Source: Thermoleophilia bacterium (GTDB lineage Bacteria > Actinomycetota > Thermoleophilia > Gaiellales > Gaiellaceae). Taken from it: a stretch of DNA of 26,080 bases. The notes below the pieces were generated by a model. That model saw nothing but the letters and a program-made list of their open reading frames with translations. It did not search any database and was not told the origin of the DNA. The DNA lies in the NCBI GenBank assembly GCA_014534295.1, contig JACVRU010000006.1, positions 1 to 26,080 on the forward strand, in the 5' to 3' direction. Positions within the stretch are counted from its first letter, which is position 1, and each line of letters begins with the position of its first letter. The translations under genes and the position numbers were made by a program. This document shows positions 21,872 to 26,080 of this stretch, one piece after another.

Positions 21872-22363
21872 CTACGGCAAGTCGCCGCGGATCTCGCCGG
21901 GCGGATTCGCCAGCGTGTGCACGTTGACGTATGCCGTCCCGGCGGCGATCTCTTCCAGCAGGTCCTCGAGCGAGCCGCCCGCGAGCGGCCCGACGAGGTC
22001 GGCCGCCGTGAAGGTCCCCTCGGCGAGGACGCCGTCGCTCCGCCCTGGGATCAGCTGGAGCGGCGGTGCGCTGGGATACAGCCAGACCGTGATCGGGCCC
22101 GTCCCGTTCGGTAGCCGGACGACGTGGATGTGTGCCTGCGTCACGTCCACGATGTTCGCCGTGATCAGCTTGTAGGAGATCGAAGTGCCGTCCTTGCTCA
22201 GGTGGAAGATCGCCTGGCCCTGCGCACCTGTGTCGATCGCCACCGGCAGCTCCTGCGCGCCCGTCAGATGCACGCTGTAGTTGCGACTCAGGCCCGCCAG
22301 CGCGACGCCGCCGAGCGCGATCGCGACGAGCCCGACGAGCAGGATCGCTCCCGTCCGCTTCAT
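21872..22363 (-). CDS. Secreted CHRD-domain protein
   Basis: 163 residues. A signal peptide (MKRTGAILLVGLVAIALGG...ALA, about 1-23) is followed by a CHRD domain. Typical pieces are the opening VHLTGAQELP, the centre FHLSKDGTSISYKL, QAHIHVVRLPNGTGPITVWL and the ending TAYVNVHTLANPPGEIRGDL. Histidines in the IHV and VNVHT strands are conserved in the family, but no catalytic activity is established for bacterial members; they are generally exported. ATG 22363 has an excellent AAGGAGGGAGG leader. It lies 65 bases downstream of the E2 gene but with its own strong ribosome binding site, and probably forms a separate unit. Confidence 0.92.
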   Translation of the reverse strand: MKRTGAILLVGLVAIALGGVALAGLSRNYSVHLTGAQELPVAIDTGAQGQAIFHLSKDGTSISYKLITANIVDVTQAHIHVVRLPNGTGPITVWLYPSAPPLQLIPGRSDGVLAEGTFTAADLVGPLAGGSLEDLLEEIAAGTAYVNVHTLANPPGEIRGDLP

Positions 22364-22428
22364 TCGTCCTCCCTCCTTTTCCCCTGGAACCGTTCCGGGA
22401 GGGATACGGAGCTCGAAGGGGCCCGGAT

Positions 22429-23541
22429 TTACCCCGCCTCGAGCCTCGCGATCACGGCCAGGCCGAACTCGGCCGCCCGACTGCCGTAGATGACGCGGTG
22501 ATCGAAGGTGACCGAGACGTTGCCGATCCGCCGGACCGTGACCTCGCCGTCGCGGACGACCGGGCGCTCCGCGATCCGGTGGACCCCGAGGATCGCGACC
22601 TGCGGCGGGTTGATCAGGGGCGTGACGACGAGGCCGGCGAGCTTGCCGGCGCTCGTGATCGTGAACGTGCCGTCCCGCAGCTCCTCGGGCTTCAGCGTGC
22701 CCGCACGAGCCGCCTCTGCCAGCCGGCGGACCTCACGGTCGAGCTGCTCCGGCGACGCGGTGTCGCAGCCGCGCACGACCGGGACGACGAGCCCGTCGTC
22801 AGTCGCGACGGCGACGCCGATGTCGTAGCGGTCGAGGTAGACGAGCTCGTCGCCCTCGATCCGGGCGTTCAGCTCCGGGTACTCCGCGAGCGACTCCGCG
22901 CAGGCCTTCAGCACGAGCGGGACCAGGCCGTCGAGCTCGACTCCCGTGAAGTCGCACTCCTCCACCCAGGTGACCGCGGGGATCTCGCGGTGCGACCGCG
23001 TCATGTTCTCGGCCATCAGCCGCCGTACGCCGCGGATCGGCTCGCGCCGTCCCTCGCGGACAGGTCCCGGGGCCTTTCCCCCGGACACGGCCCCCCGCAC
23101 GTCCTCGTCGGTCACCCGGCCCTGTGGGCCGGTGCCCACCACGGTCTCGAGGTCGACGCCGAGCTCCCGGGCGAGCCGTCTGACCAGCGGCGTCGCACGA
23201 ATAGGCCCCCCGCGACCGGGTGCCGGGGCCTGTCCCCCAGACATGGCCGCGGCGGCCGTCTCCGCGCGCGGCTGCTCCGGCTCCTCCGCGGGCGCAGCGC
23301 CGTCGCCGCCGATCACGACGAGGACGGTGCCGACGGGGACGACATCGCCCTCCTCGACGAGGATCTTCGACACGACCCCCGCCGCGGGCGATGGGATCTC
23401 CACCGTCGTCTTGTCGGTCTGGATCTCGACCAGGGGGTCGTCCTCGGCGATCTCCTGACCCTCCGTGACGAGCCAGCGCGCGACCTCGCCCTCCGTCAGC
23501 CCCTCGCCGAGGTCGGGCAGCTTGAACTCGTACGAGCTCAC
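22429..23541 (-). CDS. 2-oxo acid dehydrogenase E2 (dihydrolipoyl acyltransferase) with altered catalytic motif
   Basis: Core subunit that receives the acyl group on a lipoyl arm and passes it to CoA. The order is lipoyl domain (1-78, lipoyl lysine K44 in QTDKTTVEI), an Ala/Pro linker, the E1/E3-binding domain (114-150, IRATPLVRRLARELGVDL...GRVTDEDV), a second linker, and the catalytic domain (about 165-370). The catalytic motif DHRxxDG reads DHRVIYG (347-353): H348 is kept but the Asp is Y352. The two linkers carry near-identical 30-bp DNA repeats in the same frame. The start is GTG 23541, 28 bases after E1beta. No E3 gene is present. Pyruvate versus branched-chain substrate is undecided. 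Confidence 0.92.
   Translation of the reverse strand: MSSYEFKLPDLGEGLTEGEVARWLVTEGQEIAEDDPLVEIQTDKTTVEIPSPAAGVVSKILVEEGDVVPVGTVLVVIGGDGAAPAEEPEQPRAETAAAAMSGGQAPAPGRGGPIRATPLVRRLARELGVDLETVVGTGPQGRVTDEDVRGAVSGGKAPGPVREGRREPIRGVRRLMAENMTRSHREIPAVTWVEECDFTGVELDGLVPLVLKACAESLAEYPELNARIEGDELVYLDRYDIGVAVATDDGLVVPVVRGCDTASPEQLDREVRRLAEAARAGTLKPEELRDGTFTITSAGKLAGLVVTPLINPPQVAILGVHRIAERPVVRDGEVTVRRIGNVSVTFDHRVIYGSRAAEFGLAVIARLEAG
23063..23092 (-). repeat. 30-bp repeat, copy 2, in the linker after the E2 subunit-binding domain
   Basis: Matches the copy at 23219-23248 at 26 of 30 positions and is read in the same frame, encoding AVSGGKAPGP (151-160 of E2). Confidence 0.6.
23219..23248 (-). repeat. 30-bp repeat, copy 1, in the linker before the E2 subunit-binding domain
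   Basis: Same orientation and frame as the copy at 23063-23092, 156 bases away, encoding AMSGGQAPAP (99-108 of E2). The pair brackets the peripheral subunit-binding domain almost exactly. Confidence 0.6.
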
Positions 23542-23569
23542 TTCGGAATGACCACGGCCTGACCGGCCA

Positions 23570-24544
23570 TCAGAACTCGAGCAGCCGTGTTGCCGCGTCG
23601 ACCACGCGCTCGACCGACGGCATGTACGCGTCCTCGAGCTTCCAGTAGGGGTACGGGACGTCGTACCCGGTCACCCGGATCACCGGGCCGCGCAGGTCGA
23701 GGATCGCCTTCTCCGCGAGCACGGCCGCCAGCTCGGCCCCGTATCCGGCCGTCCGGGGCGCCTCCTGGACGATCACGACCCGCCCCGTCTTCGCGGCCGA
23801 GGCGAGCAGCGCCTCCTCGTCGAGCGGCTTCAGCGTCCGGACGTCGAGCACCTCCACCGAGGCGCGGTCGGCCAGCCTGTCCGCCGCGCCCTCGGCGACG
23901 CCGACCATCGCCCCGTAGGCCACGATCGTGAGGTCGTCGCCCTCTCGCACGAGCCGGGCCTCCCCGAGCGGGACGACGTGCTCGCCCTCGGGCACCTCTC
24001 CGCGCGCCGTGCGGTAGACGAGCTTCGGCTCGAGCACGACCACGGGATCGGGGTCGCGGATCGCGGCCGTGAGCAGCCCCTTCGCGTCCGCGGGCGTGGC
24101 CGGGATCGCCACCTTCACACCCGGCGTATGGACATAGTAGGTCTCCGGGGAGTCGTCGTGCAGCTCGGGCGCCCGCACGCCGCCGCCGTACGGCATCCGC
24201 ACGACGAGCGGGAAGTCCATCGCGCCGCCGGTCCGCCAGCGGTAGCGGCCGACGTGATTGATCAGCTGGTCGAGCGCCGGGTAGCTGAACGCGTCGTACT
24301 GCAGCTCGCAGACGGGCCGCCAACCGGCCATGCAGAGCCCGACCGCGGCGCCCATGATCCCGGCCTCGGCGAGCGGCGTGTCGACGCAACGATCGGCTCC
24401 GAAGCGGTCCCGCAGGCCCGCGGTCGCGCGGAAGACGCCGCCGACGCGACCCACGTCCTCGCCCATCACCAGCACGGTCTCGTCGCGCTCCATCTCGACG
24501 TGGAGCGCGTCGTTCACCGCCTCCACGAGGAACCGCTCAGCCAC
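23570..24544 (-). CDS. 2-oxo acid dehydrogenase E1 component, beta subunit
   Basis: Transketolase-like beta subunit that completes the thiamine diphosphate site with E1alpha. 324 residues, the normal length. Conserved parts include VMGEDVGRVGGVFRATAGL, DTPLAEAGIMGAAVGLCMAGWRPV with the Glu that contacts the thiamine ring, the QFxxF-type segment LQYDAFSYPALDQLINHVGRYRW, and the C-terminal ending of the family (VIRVTGYDVPYPYWKLEDAYMPSVERVV). GTG 24544 overlaps the E1alpha stop by eight bases, so E1alpha, E1beta and E2 form a coupled operon. Members for pyruvate, acetoin and branched-chain 2-oxo acids are similar, and the sequence alone does not settle which. Confidence 0.94.
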   Translation of the reverse strand: MAERFLVEAVNDALHVEMERDETVLVMGEDVGRVGGVFRATAGLRDRFGADRCVDTPLAEAGIMGAAVGLCMAGWRPVCELQYDAFSYPALDQLINHVGRYRWRTGGAMDFPLVVRMPYGGGVRAPELHDDSPETYYVHTPGVKVAIPATPADAKGLLTAAIRDPDPVVVLEPKLVYRTARGEVPEGEHVVPLGEARLVREGDDLTIVAYGAMVGVAEGAADRLADRASVEVLDVRTLKPLDEEALLASAAKTGRVVIVQEAPRTAGYGAELAAVLAEKAILDLRGPVIRVTGYDVPYPYWKLEDAYMPSVERVVDAATRLLEF

Positions 24545-25598
24545 CGAGGATCCTCCGCAGCTCGGCGAGGTCCGCCCGCAAAGCGGCCCACGGCTCGGCG
24601 TAGGCGTGCTCGAAGACGAGGGAGACGTCCGGCTCCGGCTCGGCCTCCGCCTGCTGGATTCCCTCGCGCATCAGCTCGAGCGCCCAGTCCTTCACCTCGT
24701 CCACCTGCGCCTCCGTGAGCACTCCGAGTCGGCGCAGGTAGCCCTCGTAGCGTCCGACGCACTCGTTCCGCTTCGCCTCCTCGACGCGCTCCGGGTCGAT
24801 GTACGGGCTCGGGTCGTCGGCGGTGGCGTGGGGCATCGCGCGGTAGGTGACGGCCTCGACGAACGTCGGCCCGTCGCCCGCTCGGGCACGCTCGACCGCC
24901 TCGCGGGTCGCCTCGTAGACCGCGAGCACGTCGGTCCCGTCGACGCGCACACCGGGCATCCCGTAGCCGATCGCCTTGTCGGCGAGCGTCGGAGCGGCCG
25001 TCTGCGCGGAGAGCGGCGTCGAGATCGCCCACTGGTTGTTGTTGCAGAACAGGACGAGCGGCGCGCGCATCACGCCCGCGAACGTCGCCCCCTCGTGGAA
25101 CGAACCCTCGGACGTGGCTCCGTCGCCGAAGAACACGAGCGCCACGGTCGGCTCCCCCTTCAGCTTCTTCCCCCAGGCGAACCCGGCCGCGTGCGGCACC
25201 TGCGTGCCGATCGGGACGCAGATCGACGCGACGTTGTAGTCCGCCGGGTTCCACCAGCCCGCGGGGTGCCCACGCCACCAGGAGAGGACCGTCGAGACCG
25301 GGATGCCGCGCAGCAGGCCGATCGCCGACTCCCGGTAGGCGGGGAAGATCCAGTCCTCGTCGGCGAGAGCGTGCGCGGCTCCCGCCTGCATCGCCTCGTG
25401 GCCCCAGAAGATCGCGTACGTGCCGATCCGGCCCTGGCGGTGGTAGACGAGCGAGCGCTCGTCGTACTTGCGCAGGAGGATCAGCGAGCGGTAGAGGTCG
25501 AGCAGCTCGCGCTCGCCGAGCCCGTCGACCTCGCCGTCGGGGACCGACCCTCCGTCGCCGATCACGCGGCGGAGATCTGCAGGGAGCACCTGGGCCAC
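24537..25598 (-). CDS. 2-oxo acid dehydrogenase E1 component, alpha subunit
   Basis: Thiamine diphosphate-dependent decarboxylase subunit. I place the start at GTG 25598 (353 residues), just after the stop of the upstream lipid kinase; GTG 25589 is also possible, and longer frames give an Arg/Ser-rich shadow of the kinase. The thiamine motif runs from FGDGATSEG (157-165) to FCNNNQWAIS (184-193). YRSLILLRKYDERS, GHEAMQAGAAHAL, WIFPAYRESAIGLLRG and YRAMPHATADDPSPY (the loop equivalent to the phosphorylation loop of other E1s) are typical of PdhA/BkdA-type heterotetrameric E1. First gene of the dehydrogenase set, 13 bases beyond the kinase stop. Confidence 0.94.
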   Translation of the reverse strand: MAQVLPADLRRVIGDGGSVPDGEVDGLGERELLDLYRSLILLRKYDERSLVYHRQGRIGTYAIFWGHEAMQAGAAHALADEDWIFPAYRESAIGLLRGIPVSTVLSWWRGHPAGWWNPADYNVASICVPIGTQVPHAAGFAWGKKLKGEPTVALVFFGDGATSEGSFHEGATFAGVMRAPLVLFCNNNQWAISTPLSAQTAAPTLADKAIGYGMPGVRVDGTDVLAVYEATREAVERARAGDGPTFVEAVTYRAMPHATADDPSPYIDPERVEEAKRNECVGRYEGYLRRLGVLTEAQVDEVKDWALELMREGIQQAEAEPEPDVSLVFEHAYAEPWAALRADLAELRRILGG

Positions 25599-25611
25599 TT
25601 CGGCGGCGAAT

Positions 25612-26080
25612 CTATCCCACGAGGACGGTGACGGCGTCCCGCTCGGCCTCGAAGACCGCCTCGGTCGCGTCGCCGAGGTCCTCGCCGTCCGCCTGGAGCG
25701 GCATCGGCTCCCGGGCAGCGGTCTCGATGCGGTCGAGGTCGCGGCCCCGCACGAGCCCCAGCCGGTCCGTGCCGGTGAGCAGGTAGAGCGCGACGGCGGG
25801 GTAGTCGCGGACACGGAGCCCACGCGGGGCGACGAGGTCGAGCCCGGCGGAGAGGCGGGTTCCGCGGGCGACGTGGAGCGGCGCCCGGCCGACGTACGTG
25901 TAGGGGTCCGCGTTCGCGACGAGCACGAACGCCGCCTCCCCGTGCCCGCGGATCTCCAGCGCCGGCTCGAAGCGGCCGCGCCGGGCCGAGACGAGCCGCA
26001 GTGCCTCCCACGCGGTGCCGAGGTCGCCGCGCCGGCGGCCCCCGCGCGTGCGGCCCGCCCGGCGGAGGAGCTCGGCGTCG
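25612..26080 (-). CDS. Diacylglycerol/lipid kinase family protein, C-terminal part (5' end outside window)
   Basis: The frame is open to the right edge, so the N-terminal catalytic GGDGT region is not visible. About 155 C-terminal residues are seen. They show the second domain of the DagK/YegS-like lipid kinases: VLVANADPYTYVGRAPLHVA, the following LSAGLDLVA strand, RDLDRIETAAREPMPLQADGEDLG (the conserved V/LQxDGE turn) and the closing hydrophobic strand AVTVLVG. The visible upstream part TAWEALRLVSARRGRFEPALEIRG also fits. Probable role: phosphorylation of diacylglycerol or a related lipid at the membrane. It ends 13 bases before the E1alpha start and may be co-transcribed with it. Confidence 0.85.
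   Translation of the reverse strand, partial: DAELLRRAGRTRGGRRRGDLGTAWEALRLVSARRGRFEPALEIRGHGEAAFVLVANADPYTYVGRAPLHVARGTRLSAGLDLVAPRGLRVRDYPAVALYLLTGTDRLGLVRGRDLDRIETAAREPMPLQADGEDLGDATEAVFEAERDAVTVLVG

Noticed and set aside
22386..22402. Short inverted repeat between the E2 and CHRD genes as a terminator
   Set aside because: The stem has a C-A mismatch in the transcribed strand and a one-base centre, with no T run; too weak to call.

Overview
The window is very G+C-rich, gene-dense DNA with many GTG starts and 1-17 base gene overlaps. It looks chromosomal and bacterial. Menaquinone genes, a split-cytochrome-b Qcr complex and a predicted-ATPase cyclase regulator point to a high-G+C actinobacterium, probably of the Thermoleophilia (Gaiella/Solirubrobacter-like) type. 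That placement is inference from gene content and style, because no rRNA or other phylogenetic marker is present. I saw no tRNA, rRNA, CRISPR array, insertion sequence or phage gene.

Layout, left to right. (1) 1-4709, all minus strand: a respiratory/quinone operon read qcrA (Rieske) > qcrB (b6-type cytochrome b) > qcrC (subunit IV fused to cytochrome c) > ubiX > menG > a polyprenyl diphosphate synthase cut by the window edge. (2) 4710-5625: a divergent regulatory region, one small secreted-protein gene on plus (5034-5498), and a perfect hairpin terminator facing the convergent ubiD. (3) 5626-14252, all minus: a tightly packed run read ABC ATPase > ABC-2 permease > hemB > hemL > polyprenyl-synthase-like protein > 50-residue membrane protein > cyclase/ATPase/TPR regulator > ubiD. 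(4) 14285-16002, plus: a membrane protein with a degenerate M23-like domain, then a YmdB-type phosphodiesterase that apparently starts at CTG. (5) 15920-21473, minus: a six-gene envelope cluster (small membrane protein, phosphodiesterase/AP-superfamily enzyme, PRC-barrel protein, GtrA protein, two polytopic GT-C/GT87-like proteins). (6) 21527-21826, plus: a thioredoxin-fold protein without active-site cysteines; then a CHRD protein on minus, the two separated by a hairpin. (7) 22429-26080, minus: a lipid kinase (partial), then E1alpha, E1beta and E2 of a 2-oxo acid dehydrogenase.

Regions 1 and 3 together supply the parts of a menaquinone-based respiratory chain: isoprenoid tail synthesis, UbiX/UbiD decarboxylation, MenG methylation, the menaquinol:cytochrome c oxidoreductase, and early tetrapyrrole synthesis for its hemes. 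Points most worth a second look are: a b6-type QcrB without the heme c_i cysteine; a polyprenyl-synthase-like protein with no Asp-rich motif inside the heme operon; a 50-residue membrane protein coupled to it; an E2 whose catalytic DHRxxDG motif reads DHRVIYG; two 30-bp near-identical repeats flanking the E2 subunit-binding domain in frame; and an SGPA thioredoxin-like protein.
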